DNA of 64,000 nt, taken from positions 62,001 to 126,000 of the forward strand of contig CAVXJZ010000005.1 in assembly GCA_963762205.1 (NCBI GenBank), read 5' to 3'. Shown one piece after another: positions 9,846-17,340 of the stretch. A program made the translations under genes and the position numbers. The notes beneath the pieces are model-generated. The model had not been told where the DNA came from, made no database searches, and was given only the letters and a program-made list of their open reading frames with translations. How positions within the stretch are numbered: position 1 is the first letter of the stretch; each line of letters starts with the position of its first letter. Origin of the DNA: VRUE01 sp963762205 (GTDB lineage Bacteria > Actinomycetota > Thermoleophilia > Solirubrobacterales > 70-9).

Positions 9846-10244
9846 TCAGGGAGATTCGTTTTCGGGGCGCGCCGATTCGTCGGCTTCGCTGCCCGCGTAT
9901 TCGGCGACGAAGCGCGCGACCGCGTCGGCCTCGTCGCCAACGACGATGTTCTGGGGCATGATCGCCCCGGAGAAGCCGCCGTTCTGGATCGCGAAAAGAG
10001 CATCGTCGAATGTCTCGGTTCGCTGGTCGAGGTTCGGACCCTGCGTCCTCACGCCCCGATTGCCGGTTCCCTGGGTGCCGGCCGCGGCCATCGTGTGGCA
10101 ACCCGAGCAATGGGTGGCGAAGAGGACGGCCCCGTTGTACTCGGGGTCGTCCTTGGAGACGGAGATGTCCTCCTTGCCGAAGCCGCAGGCGAGAAGCCCG
10201 AAGGCCGCGGCAGCCGCGAGAGCTGTGACTAGGGCCGGTCGCAC
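9846..10244 (-). CDS. lipoprotein c-type cytochrome
   Basis: 132 residues from a GTG start. An N-terminal hydrophobic segment ends in a lipobox-like LLAC, so the protein is probably a membrane-anchored lipoprotein on the outer face. One haem-binding motif, CSGCH, is followed by a distal Met in GAIMPQNI, giving the His/Met ligation typical of small class I cytochromes. A role as an electron carrier to a terminal oxidase is inferred. Longer upstream starts are possible in this frame, but they would run into the divergent flavin reductase and lack the signal peptide at the N-terminus. It lies 12 bases upstream of serS. Confidence 0.8.
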   Translation of the reverse strand: MRPALVTALAAAAAFGLLACGFGKEDISVSKDDPEYNGAVLFATHCSGCHTMAAAGTQGTGNRGVRTQGPNLDQRTETFDDALFAIQNGGFSGAIMPQNIVVGDEADAVARFVAEYAGSEADESARPENESP

Positions 10245-10298
10245 GCGGCGCGCATCATATTGTCTGGACTCGATGCTCGACTCCCGAGCCACCCGCGC

Positions 10299-10776
10299 AT
10301 GAGCGCTCCCGACCCGGCGGCCTTCCGCGCGGCGATGGGATTGCTGCCCACCGGAGTCACCGTGGTCGCCGCCCCGGGGCCCGCACGGCCCCGCCGGGGC
10401 GACCGCGAATGCGGTCTGCTCGCTCTCGATCGAGCCGATGCTGATGCTCGCCTGCCTCGACCGCGGCTCACGCACCCTGCTGGCGGTGCAGGCGGCGAAC
10501 CGGTTCGGCGTCAGCGTCCTGCACGACGGCCAGGAGGAGATCGCCCGGGCCTTCGCGACCAAGGCGCCGGTCGCCGAGAAGTGGGAGGGCGTGCCCTGGA
10601 GCGAGCGCGACGGCGTGCCCGCCGTCGACGGTGCCCTCGTCTTCGCCTCGTGCGAGCTGCGCGACGTGATCGCCGGCGGCGACCACGTGATCGTCACCGG
10701 CGAGGTCGACGAGCTGGAGACCGCCGAGGGCACCCCGCTCGTCTTCCACGAAGGCGTCTACAGGCCGCTGGGCTGA
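10299..10776 (+). CDS. flavin reductase-like FMN-binding protein, split by a 1-base shift
   Basis: The reconstructed product is about 158 residues, a member of the flavin reductase (HpaC/NADH:FMN oxidoreductase) family that supplies reduced flavin to monooxygenases. The N-terminal PTGVTVVAA block is in one frame. SIEPMLMLACLDRGS through ANRFGVSVLHDGQEEIARAF and the C-terminal EGVYRPLG are in another. Removing one base near 10380-10383 gives a continuous GPHGPAGATANAVCSLS, the expected family sequence. No partner monooxygenase is adjacent. It is divergent from the cytochrome gene and followed by the Ddn-like gene 47 bases later. Confidence 0.8.
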
Positions 10777-10823
10777 CGCCCGGCGTTGCCCATCGGGGCG
10801 GGCCGGCGATATAAGACTCGCTG

Positions 10824-11267
10824 ATGGAGCCTCACTTCCAGGAGCCCGGCTGGTTCACGCGGAACGTCTTCAACCGGATCGTCGCCGCCCTGACCCGGCT
10901 CGGGCTCCCGCTGGCCGGATCGAGGGTCCTGGAGGTGAGGGGCCGCAAGAGCGGCGAGTGGCGGAGGACGCCGGTCAACCCGCTGGAGCTCGGTGGCGGC
11001 CGCTACCTGGTCGCGCCGCGCGGCAACGCCCAGTGGGTGCGGAACATGCGGGTCGCGGGTGGCGGGCGGCTGGTCCGCGGCCGCCGGGCGGAGGAGTTCG
11101 GAGCCGTCGAGGTCCCCGATTCCGAGAAGGCGCCGGTTCTGCGCGCCTACCTGGAGAAGTGGAAGTGGGAGGTCGGCGCCTTCTTCGGCGGGGTCGGGCC
11201 GGACGCCTCCGACGAGGAGCTGCTGCGCATCGCGCCCGACCACCCCGTCTTCCGCATCTCGGACTGA
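10824..11267 (+). CDS. deazaflavin (F420)-dependent nitroreductase-family protein
   Basis: 147 residues. The pattern RGRKSGEWRRTPV followed by GGRYLVAPRGN and QWVRNMR is the signature of the Ddn/FDOR-B group, split-barrel proteins that in mycobacteria use coenzyme F420. The physiological substrate is unknown; quinones are candidates for membrane-associated members. It lies in a run of small co-directional genes with the flavin reductase upstream and a membrane protein downstream. Confidence 0.82.
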   Translation: MEPHFQEPGWFTRNVFNRIVAALTRLGLPLAGSRVLEVRGRKSGEWRRTPVNPLELGGGRYLVAPRGNAQWVRNMRVAGGGRLVRGRRAEEFGAVEVPDSEKAPVLRAYLEKWKWEVGAFFGGVGPDASDEELLRIAPDHPVFRISD

Positions 11268-11302
11268 GCCATGCCCCGACCGCCCGGTAGGGTCCGGCCT
11301 CG

Positions 11303-11740
11303 ATGGAGGCGGCGACCGCACCGCGACAGGGACAATGGACCTTCGCCCAGTGGGCGGTCGTCGTCGTCGTCTCGCTGCAGCTGGTCTGGGCGCTGGCGGG
11401 CCTGATCGCCGAGCCGAGCATCGACTTCGGCGACGACGCGATCACCGAGCGGGTGCTCGGCGTCGACTTCAACGGCGTCCACGCGCTCTCCGGCTTCCTC
11501 CTCTTCCTGCCCGGCTACTACTTCGCGACCCGGCCGAAATGGGCCGTCTACTACTCGATCTACGTCGCCATCGCCCTCTGGGCGACCGGGATCTGGGCGA
11601 TGTTCGACCAGCAGCCCGCCTACGTCTTCACCTTCCCCAACAACCAGGCCGACGGCTGGTTCCACCTGGCGACCGGGACGCTCTTCGGGCTGATCGCCGC
11701 GATCCAGATCGCCCGCGACCGCGGCCGCCTCGGCGACTGA
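11303..11740 (+). CDS. small multi-pass membrane protein
   Basis: 145 residues with four hydrophobic segments (around residues 17-36, 60-75, 82-103 and 120-137). The pattern VNGVHALSGFLLFLPGYYF and FHLATGTLFGLIAAIQ resembles DUF4383-like four-helix proteins of actinobacteria, where a conserved HxxTGxxG motif occurs in the last helix. No function is known. The gene is followed by palindrome F1 and faces the convergent gene at 11819. Confidence 0.7.
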   Translation: MEAATAPRQGQWTFAQWAVVVVVSLQLVWALAGLIAEPSIDFGDDAITERVLGVDFNGVHALSGFLLFLPGYYFATRPKWAVYYSIYVAIALWATGIWAMFDQQPAYVFTFPNNQADGWFHLATGTLFGLIAAIQIARDRGRLGD

Positions 11741-11752
11741 CGAAGAACGTTC

Positions 11753-11790
11753 TGCTGAGTTGACTACCCCATGGCCTAGTCAACTCGGCA
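11753..11790. repeat. palindromic repeat family F, copy 1
   Basis: A 38-base near-palindrome centred on CCATGG, with arms beginning tgctgagttgac and ending gtcaactcggca, just after the stop of the gene at 11303-11740 and between two convergent genes. Copy 2 at 31067-31106 has the same arms and centre. The position suggests a bidirectional terminator, but the lack of a T-run and the strong sequence identity between copies also fit a dispersed repeat. Confidence 0.65.
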
Positions 11791-11818
11791 AAACTCGACA
11801 AGACCTCCGGATCGCCGG

Positions 11819-12253
11819 CTAGAAGGCGCCGCCGGTGCCGGCGGCGCGCAGCCCGAGGAAGAGGATCACGCCGCAGCTGACGGCCATGATGCCCATCTCG
11901 CGGCGCACGATCGCAAGGGCGACGTTCTGCTGCGCCTCGGGGGGCAGCGCCTCGATGTCGATGTCGCGCAGCTCGCGCTCGGCGGCGCCGGTGCGGGCGC
12001 CCTCGGCGAGAAAGGAGACGACCAGCGGCAGGATGCCGTACAGGTAGTGGATCTCCTCGTCGGGCTCGTGGCCGGTGAAGACGAGCAGGCCGCCGAGGAG
12101 CGCCTGAAGGAAGACGGCTCCCTGGGCGGCGCGCAGCAGGTACCAGAAGGGAACCGAGGCGCGGTCGCGGATCCAGGAGGTGCCGCCGACCGCGAACGCC
12201 GCCCCGTTGAGAAGGATCAGCGCGCAACCGACGACGAGGTGCACCGAGGCCAC
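11819..12253 (-). CDS. hypothetical membrane protein upstream of nuo
   Basis: 144 residues with four predicted membrane segments (about residues 5-24, 42-62, 70-86 and 120-136). A hydrophilic acidic loop, ERELRDIDIEALPPEAQQ, separates helices 3 and 4. I do not recognise a family with certainty. It is divergent from nuoA, sharing a 97-base spacer, so it may share regulation with complex I. Confidence 0.65.
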   Translation of the reverse strand: MASVHLVVGCALILLNGAAFAVGGTSWIRDRASVPFWYLLRAAQGAVFLQALLGGLLVFTGHEPDEEIHYLYGILPLVVSFLAEGARTGAAERELRDIDIEALPPEAQQNVALAIVRREMGIMAVSCGVILFLGLRAAGTGGAF

Positions 12254-12279
12254 CCTATTTCCTCCTAGAAGGGTCGGGA

Positions 12280-12339
12280 TTCCGCATCCTGATGCGGAAA
12301 ATCACTATGTAGCAAGTTGTCACAAGGTGGGTGTATAAC
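12280..12339 (+). promoter_or_regulatory. candidate nuo promoter region with an operator-like inverted repeat
   Basis: The 97-base spacer between the divergent membrane-protein gene and nuoA has lower GC than its surroundings. It holds a perfect inverted repeat, ttccgcat (12280-12287) and atgcggaa (12292-12299), and a TATAAC hexamer at 12334-12339 just before nuoA. A well-spaced -35 box is not clear. The dyad is a plausible regulator site; no regulator is identified. Confidence 0.35.
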
Positions 12340-12350
12340 GGGTCTCACCA

Positions 12351-12728
12351 GTGCTGAAGTCCTACCTGCCGATTCTCGTCTTCGCCTTCCTCGGCCTCGC
12401 CGTGGGAGGAGCCCTGGTGATGCTCAACCACGTGATCGGGCCGCGCCGCTCGCGAGGCGCGACCTCGGCCGAGAAACGCCAGGGGGATCCGTATGAGTCC
12501 GGGATCCCGGTCTCCCCCGTCCACAACATGCGCTTCGGCGTGAGCTTTTACCTGGTCGCGATGCTCTTCATCCTCTTTGACATCGAGGTGGTCTTCCTCT
12601 ACCCCGTCGGCGTAATCATCAAGGGCGCCGACAGCCTCTTCGTGCTCGGCGAGCTGGTCACCTTCGTCGTCCTGCTGATGGTCGCCTTCGTCTACGTGTG
12701 GCGCAAGGGGGCGCTGAATTGGAGGTAG
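12351..12728 (+). CDS. nuoA: NADH-quinone oxidoreductase subunit A
   Basis: 125 residues, first gene of the complex I operon. Three membrane helices (about residues 5-27, 65-85 and 92-115) and the conserved block KRQGDPYESGIP, with FLYPVG after FDIEVVF, identify NuoA. It contributes to the membrane/quinone junction of complex I with NuoH and NuoJ. The start is a GTG at 12351. nuoB starts 11 bases after its stop if the ATG at 12740 is used, or overlaps it if the TTG at 12719 is used. Confidence 0.96.
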   Translation: MLKSYLPILVFAFLGLAVGGALVMLNHVIGPRRSRGATSAEKRQGDPYESGIPVSPVHNMRFGVSFYLVAMLFILFDIEVVFLYPVGVIIKGADSLFVLGELVTFVVLLMVAFVYVWRKGALNWR

Positions 12729-12739
12729 AACGACAGACG

Positions 12740-13390
12740 ATGCGGGCGCGCCAGCTGCGCGCCCGCGAGATGCTGCGCGGCGACCTCGAGGGCGAGGAGC
12801 TGGAACGCCATGTCGAGGAGAAGGTCGTCCTGACGACCTTCGACAAGCTGCTCAACTGGGGACGGGCAAACTCCTGCTTCCCGCTCACCTTCGGGCTCGC
12901 CTGCTGCGCGATCGAGGCGCCGATCGCGCTGGTCGGCAGCCCCCGCTACGACCTCGCCCGCTTCGGCGCCGAGGCGCTGCGCGCCTCGCCCCGCCAGGCC
13001 GACCTGATCATCCTCTCGGGCCGGGTCTCGATCAAGATGGCGCCGGTCGTCCGCCGCCTCTACGACCAGATGCTGGAGCCGAAATGGGCGATCTCGATGG
13101 GCGCCTGCTCCTCGAGCGGCGGCATGTTCTCCAACTACGCGGTGGTCCAGGGGGCCGACAAGTTCATGCCGATCGACCTCCACATCCCCGGCTGCCCGCC
13201 GCGGCCGGAGGCGGTCCTCTACGGCTTCACCAAGCTGCAGCGCAAGATCATGGGCAACCCGGACCAGGGCTGGCGGGCGCGCTACGACGCCTCCGGCACG
13301 GAGGAGTGGGCGCGGGGCGGCCCGCGCAGCGCGCCCAGCCCCGAGGCGGCCGAGGCATACGAGGCGGCCAGGGAGCTGATCCGTGCCTGA
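12740..13390 (+). CDS. nuoB: NADH-quinone oxidoreductase subunit B
   Basis: 216 residues, carrying iron-sulfur cluster N2, the last cluster before quinone. The cysteine ligands are visible as the tandem pair in GLACCAIE, the Cys in SMGACSSSGG and the Cys in IPGCPPRPE. I chose the ATG at 12740. A GGAGGT lies 13 bases upstream, so a TTG at 12719 inside nuoA's last codons is an alternative. The C-terminal tail (after PDQGWRARY) is longer and more acidic than in E. coli. Its stop overlaps the GTG of nuoC by eight bases. Confidence 0.95.
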   Translation: MRARQLRAREMLRGDLEGEELERHVEEKVVLTTFDKLLNWGRANSCFPLTFGLACCAIEAPIALVGSPRYDLARFGAEALRASPRQADLIILSGRVSIKMAPVVRRLYDQMLEPKWAISMGACSSSGGMFSNYAVVQGADKFMPIDLHIPGCPPRPEAVLYGFTKLQRKIMGNPDQGWRARYDASGTEEWARGGPRSAPSPEAAEAYEAARELIRA

Positions 13391-13997
13391 CGCCCCCGGC
13401 TTGGAGTTGATCCGGGGGGAGATCGAGCAGGACCACCCCGGGGCGGTCCTGGACACGAGCTTCGACCGCGACCAGCCGGCTCTCGTCGTCGACCCCGCGC
13501 AGGTCCTCGCCGTGCTCGCCTGGCTGCGCGACGCCGCCGGCCACGAATACCGCTTCCTCTCCAGCCTGCATGCAGCTGATTACCTCCCGGCCTCCCCCCG
13601 CTTCGGAGTGCACTACGAGCTGCTGAATCGGAACAGGGTTGAGCGCCTGCGCGTAAAAGCGATGCTGAGCGATCCGGCAGGCTCCCCCGCGGGTCCTGTC
13701 GCCGCAGGGGACCCACCACCCCCTGCGGTAGCTAAAGCTTCCTCGGGGGCGGTACCCCCTACGGCGCCACCCGCGGGCGAGCAGCTCCCCGAAATAGCTT
13801 CATGCGTGGAGCTGTTCCCGACGGCGGAGTTCCAGGAGCGCGAGGCCTTCGACTTCTTCGGGATCGTCTTCAGGGGGCACCCGGACCTGACCCGGATCCT
13901 GATGCCGGAGGACTACGTCGGCTGGCCCCAGCGGCGCGACTTCCCGGTCGGCGGCGAGCCGGTCACCTTCACCTACAACGAGCGGCGCTATGGCTAG
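13383..13997 (+). CDS. nuoC: NADH-quinone oxidoreductase subunit C, with an in-frame repeat insertion
   Basis: 204 residues. The 30-kDa subunit signature EREAFDFFGIVFRGHPDL followed by RILMPEDYVGWPQRRDFP identifies NuoC. The first half ends in HYELLNRNRVERLRVKAML, and the second resumes at EIASCVELFPTAEF. Between them lies a Pro/Ala/Gly-rich stretch (about residues 100-133) encoded by palindromic repeat A1 (13689-13774), of which another copy is in a non-coding spacer at 29657. NuoC normally passes directly from the YxL..xxxR strand to the next segment, so this is an insertion that kept the frame. Overlaps nuoB and nuoD by eight bases each. Confidence 0.93.
   Translation: MPDAPGLELIRGEIEQDHPGAVLDTSFDRDQPALVVDPAQVLAVLAWLRDAAGHEYRFLSSLHAADYLPASPRFGVHYELLNRNRVERLRVKAMLSDPAGSPAGPVAAGDPPPPAVAKASSGAVPPTAPPAGEQLPEIASCVELFPTAEFQEREAFDFFGIVFRGHPDLTRILMPEDYVGWPQRRDFPVGGEPVTFTYNERRYG
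13689..13774. repeat. palindromic repeat family A, copy 1, inside nuoC
   Basis: 86 bases. Outer arms gcgggt / acccgc enclose a hairpin ccgcagggg / cccctgcgg and a second weak hairpin with ggggg / ccccc. It is more than 90 % identical by eye to copy A2 at 29657-29741. It is translated as a low-complexity linker (Pro, Ala and Gly rich) in NuoC. Confidence 0.85.
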
Positions 13998-15336
13998 CCG
14001 CCCCCCATCCGACACGAGCGCTTCGGCCGCGGGTCCTGACGCGGATCGCGCGGGGGCCGATGACGTGGGCCGGGCCAACCGCCGCGGCGCCCGGACGCGG
14101 GAGCGAGCGCGAGAGATCGCCGGTGGTGACGAGCGCGCGCGAGCGGGAGCAGAGGACGCCGCGGAATATGAGACGGAGGTGATGACCGTGAACATCGGCC
14201 CGCACCACCCGGCGACGCATGGGGTGCTGCGGCTGGTGGTGGATCTGGAAGGCGAGGTGGTCAGGGACCTGAGGCCGGTGATCGGCTACGTCCACACCGG
14301 GATCGAAAAGTCCTGCGAGGACAAGAGCTACTGGAAGGTCATCCCCTTCGTCGAGCGCATGGACTACGTCTCCTACTTCTTCCAGATGGAGGCCTTCTGC
14401 GGCGCGGTCGAGCGCCTCGTCGGGCTCGAGATCCCACCCCGCGCGAAGTACCTGCGGACGATCTTCCTCGAGCTCAACCGGATCCACTCGCACCTGGTCT
14501 GGCTGGGAACGACGGCGCTCGACCTGGGCGCGGTCTCGATGCTCTGGTACTGCTTCCGCGAGCGCGACCGCATCCTCGACCTCTTCGAGATGGCGACGGG
14601 GCAGCGGATGCACACCCGCTACTTCCAGGTCGGCGGGGTGATCGAGGACATCCCGCGCGGCTTCGAGGAGAAGCTGCGCTCCTTCGTCCACGACATGCCG
14701 ATCCGCGTCGGCCAGTACGAAGCGCTGCTCGACCGCAACGAGGTCTTCCTCTCGCGGACCAAGGGCGTCGGCATCGTTCCCCGCGAGAGACTGCTCGAGC
14801 TGGGCGTGACCGGGCCGCTGCTGCGCGCCGCCGGCGAGCCCTGGGACCTGCGCAAGGCCTTCGACTACCTCGCCTACCCGGAGATGGACTTCAAGGTCCC
14901 GGTCGGCACGGTCGGCGACAACTACGACCGCTACCGGGTGCGCGTGGCCGAGATGATCGAGTCGACGCGGATCATCGGGCAGGCCCTCGACGCCCTCCCC
15001 GAGGGGCCGTTCATCGCCGACGACCGCAAGTACGTGCTGCCGCCGCGCTCGGAGCTCTCGACCTCGATGGAGTCGTTGATCCACCATTTCAAGCTGGTCA
15101 CCGAGGGCTACCGGGTGGCGCCCGGCGAGGTCTACTACGCGATCGAGAGCCCGCGCGGCGAGCTCGGCTGCTTCGTCCTCGCCGACGGCTCGGCGAAGCC
15201 GGCCCGGGTCCACCTGCGGGACCCGTCCTTCGTCAACCTGCAGGCCTTCCGGGACATGGCGGCCGACAGCTACATCGCCGACATGATCGCCAGCCTCGGC
15301 ATGCTCGACCCGATCCTCGGCGGGGTCGACCGGTGA
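13990..15336 (+). CDS. nuoD: NADH-quinone oxidoreductase subunit D, with an N-terminal extension
   Basis: 448 residues. The 49-kDa-like subunit, related to hydrogenase large subunits, forms the quinone pocket with NuoB. Conserved blocks are MTVNIGPHHPATHGVLRL, YVHTGIEKSCE, ELNRIHSHLVWLG and FKVPVGTVGDNYDRYRVR. The core begins around residue 65. The preceding segment is rich in Arg, Ala, Asp and Glu and is encoded by repeat-derived DNA (an A-type end at 14029 and repeat B1 at 14090-14170). The ATG at 13990 overlaps the nuoC stop by eight bases, so an ATG at 14182 with a GGAGGT just before it is the alternative start, which would make the repeats intergenic. Confidence 0.94.
   Translation: MASRPPSDTSASAAGPDADRAGADDVGRANRRGARTRERAREIAGGDERARAGAEDAAEYETEVMTVNIGPHHPATHGVLRLVVDLEGEVVRDLRPVIGYVHTGIEKSCEDKSYWKVIPFVERMDYVSYFFQMEAFCGAVERLVGLEIPPRAKYLRTIFLELNRIHSHLVWLGTTALDLGAVSMLWYCFRERDRILDLFEMATGQRMHTRYFQVGGVIEDIPRGFEEKLRSFVHDMPIRVGQYEALLDRNEVFLSRTKGVGIVPRERLLELGVTGPLLRAAGEPWDLRKAFDYLAYPEMDFKVPVGTVGDNYDRYRVRVAEMIESTRIIGQALDALPEGPFIADDRKYVLPPRSELSTSMESLIHHFKLVTEGYRVAPGEVYYAIESPRGELGCFVLADGSAKPARVHLRDPSFVNLQAFRDMAADSYIADMIASLGMLDPILGGVDR
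14090..14170 (+). repeat. palindromic repeat family B, copy 1, in the nuoD 5' part
   Basis: About 78-80 bases from cccggacgcgg to gcggaat. It is clearly homologous to B2 (17251-17329, end of nuoF) and B3 (20853-20930, nuoH-nuoI spacer, reverse). B4 at 59682-59711 is a short form retaining both ends. A related A-type start (gcgggtcctg) sits just upstream at 14029. It reads in frame as an Arg/Glu/Ala-rich N-terminal segment of NuoD if translation starts at 13990. Confidence 0.8.
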
Positions 15337-15943
15337 GCGCCGAACGGCGCGGACGAACCTCCCGGTCGACGAGGCGCTGACGACGGGGCGCGTCCCCGAC
15401 CGCTCCCCGGAGGGGATCCCGGAGCTGCACGAGGTCGACTGCCCGGCGGAGCTGCGCGAGCTGATCGAGGAGCTGATGGGCCGCTACCCCGACCGCCGCT
15501 CCGCCTCGATTCCGGCGCTGTGGGCGGTGCAGCGGCGCTACGGCTGGTGCACGCCGGAGGGGATCCGCCAGGCCGCGGCGGTGATGCGGGTGACGCCCGC
15601 CTATCTGGAGTCGGTGGCGAGCTTCTACGACCTCCTGCACACCGAGCCGGTGGGCAGCCACAAGGTGGCCGTCTGCACCAACATCAGCTGCTGGATGCGG
15701 GGCGGCGACGAGCTGCTCGACGCCTTCCGCGCCGCCGCCGAGGGCAAGGAGGAGGAGGTTCTGGTGACCGGCTTCGAGTGCCTCGGGGCCTGCGACATCG
15801 CGCCGATGGCCTCGATCGACGAGCGCTACTTCGGCCCGCTCGAGACGGCCGAGGCGGCGACGGCGATCGAGCAGCTGCTGGGCGACGGCGAGGTGCTGCC
15901 CGAGAGGGCGCTGGCCAGGCGACCGCTTGCGGGTGATCGCTGA
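15333..15943 (+). CDS. nuoE: NADH-quinone oxidoreductase subunit E, probable 1-base shift near its start
   Basis: About 203 residues if read from the GTG at 15333, which overlaps the nuoD stop (GTGA) like other junctions in this operon; 155 residues from the first ATG in the main frame (15476). NuoE holds the [2Fe-2S] cluster N1a: ligands are in CTNISCWMRGG and CLGACDIAP. Codons upstream of 15476 already encode typical NuoE sequence (LHEVDCPAELRELIEELMGRY), yet no usual start codon lies in that frame. One missing base between about 15337 and 15360 would join it to the overlapping GTG. Its last base is the first base of nuoF. Confidence 0.88.
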
Positions 15944-17340
15944 TGGCCGAGACGCGAATCCTGCTCGAGCACGCCGATGACCCCGAGCTGCGCACCCTGG
16001 AGGGCTACAGGGGATACGGCGGCTACGCGACGATGGAGAGGGCCTACAGGGAGATGGAGGTCGGCGAGATCCTCTCCGAGCTCGAAGCCTCCGGCCTGCG
16101 TGGCCGCGGCGGGGCCGGTTTCTCGATGGGCAAAAAGGCCTCCTTCCTGCCGCGCGGCGACATGGACAAGTACCTCTGCTGCAACGCCGACGAGTCCGAG
16201 CCGGGCGCCTTCAAGGACCGCGAGCTGATGCAGCGCAACCCACACCAGCTGATCGAGGGGATCGCGATCGCGGCGGTCGCCGCCGAGGCCGGCCACGCTT
16301 TCATCTTCATCCGCGGCGAGTACGACGCGCAGGCCGACGTGCTCGACGCCGCGGTCGCGGAAGCCTACGAGGCGGGCTATTTGGGCGAGAACATCCTCGG
16401 CTCGCGCCGCGACCTCGAGCTGGTCGTCCACCGCGGCGCCGGGGCCTACATCTGCGGTGAGGAGACGGCGCTGCTCGACGCGCTGGAGGGCAAGCGCGGC
16501 AACCCGCGGCTGAAGCCCCCGTTCCCGGCCGTCCAGGGCCTCTACGGCGGGCCGACCCTGATCAACAACGTCGAGACCCTCTCCAACGTGCCGCGGATCG
16601 TCGCCCACGGCGCCGACTGGTTCAAGGGCTACGGCACCGAGCAGTCGCCGGGGACCAAGGTCGTCTCCGTCTCCGGCTGCGTGCGGCGTCCCGGCAACTA
16701 TGAGGTCGAGCTCGGGATCCCGACCCGCGAGCTGATCGAGGACCTGGCCGGCGGCCCCCTCGAGGGGCGCGAGGTGAAGGCCTTCTACCCCGGTGGCTCC
16801 TCCTCCCCCGTGCTCACCGCCGAGGAGGGGATGGACCTCCCCTACAGCTTCGAGGCGATGGCGGAGGCAGGCTCGATGCTCGGCTCCGGCTCGGTGATCG
16901 TCGCCGACGACAGCGTCTCGATCCCGCACATGGCGCTGCGCACGGCGCGCTTCTACCACCACGAGTCCTGCGGCAAGTGCACCCCCTGCCGCGAGGGGAC
17001 GAACTGGACGGTGAAGATGCTGGAGCGGGTGGTGCGCGGCGAGGCGACGCCGATGGACCTCGACATCGTCGCCTCGGTGCAGGAGAACATCATCGGCCAC
17101 TGCCTCTGCGTGCTCGGCGACTCGATGGCGATGCCGGTCGGCGCGATGGTGCGCAAGTTCCGCGACGAGTTCGAGGAAACAATCGCGGCCGCCCCCGTCG
17201 AGCCCCACGCGGCGGTGGTCGCAGTGACCTACCAGGGATCACTCGCCATGCCCGGACGCGGAAGCGAGCTCGCGAGGCTTCCGGTGATGACGAGCCGCGA
17301 GCTCGCGAGAGCGGAGGACATGGCGGAATGGGTGAGGTGA
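15943..17340 (+). CDS. nuoF: NADH-quinone oxidoreductase subunit F
   Basis: 465 residues. The NADH- and FMN-binding subunit has the glycine-rich GLRGRGGAGFSMG, the NADH-site segment CNADESEPGAFKDRE, the FMN region RGAGAYICGEETALL and the N3 [4Fe-4S] ligands in SCGKCTPCREGTNW. The C-terminus after about residue 430 is unusual: it is encoded by repeat B2 (17251-17329) and reads as an Arg/Glu/Ala-rich tail not expected in NuoF. The start overlaps the nuoE stop by one base; the end overlaps nuoG. Confidence 0.96.
   Translation: MAETRILLEHADDPELRTLEGYRGYGGYATMERAYREMEVGEILSELEASGLRGRGGAGFSMGKKASFLPRGDMDKYLCCNADESEPGAFKDRELMQRNPHQLIEGIAIAAVAAEAGHAFIFIRGEYDAQADVLDAAVAEAYEAGYLGENILGSRRDLELVVHRGAGAYICGEETALLDALEGKRGNPRLKPPFPAVQGLYGGPTLINNVETLSNVPRIVAHGADWFKGYGTEQSPGTKVVSVSGCVRRPGNYEVELGIPTRELIEDLAGGPLEGREVKAFYPGGSSSPVLTAEEGMDLPYSFEAMAEAGSMLGSGSVIVADDSVSIPHMALRTARFYHHESCGKCTPCREGTNWTVKMLERVVRGEATPMDLDIVASVQENIIGHCLCVLGDSMAMPVGAMVRKFRDEFEETIAAAPVEPHAAVVAVTYQGSLAMPGRGSELARLPVMTSRELARAEDMAEWVR
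17251..17329 (+). repeat. palindromic repeat family B, copy 2, at the nuoF/nuoG junction
   Basis: 79 bases with internal perfect arms cgagctcgcg (17265-17274) and cgcgagctcg (17296-17305). It has the same ends as B1 and B3. It adds a tail to NuoF and ends exactly where nuoG begins, so it could supply the ribosome-binding site (ggagg at 17313-17317) of nuoG. Confidence 0.82.

Noticed and set aside
13689..13774. Insertion sequence or transposon end inside nuoC
   Set aside because: No transposase is present anywhere in the window, and the element is under 90 bp with internal hairpins. It fits a palindromic repeat, not an IS.
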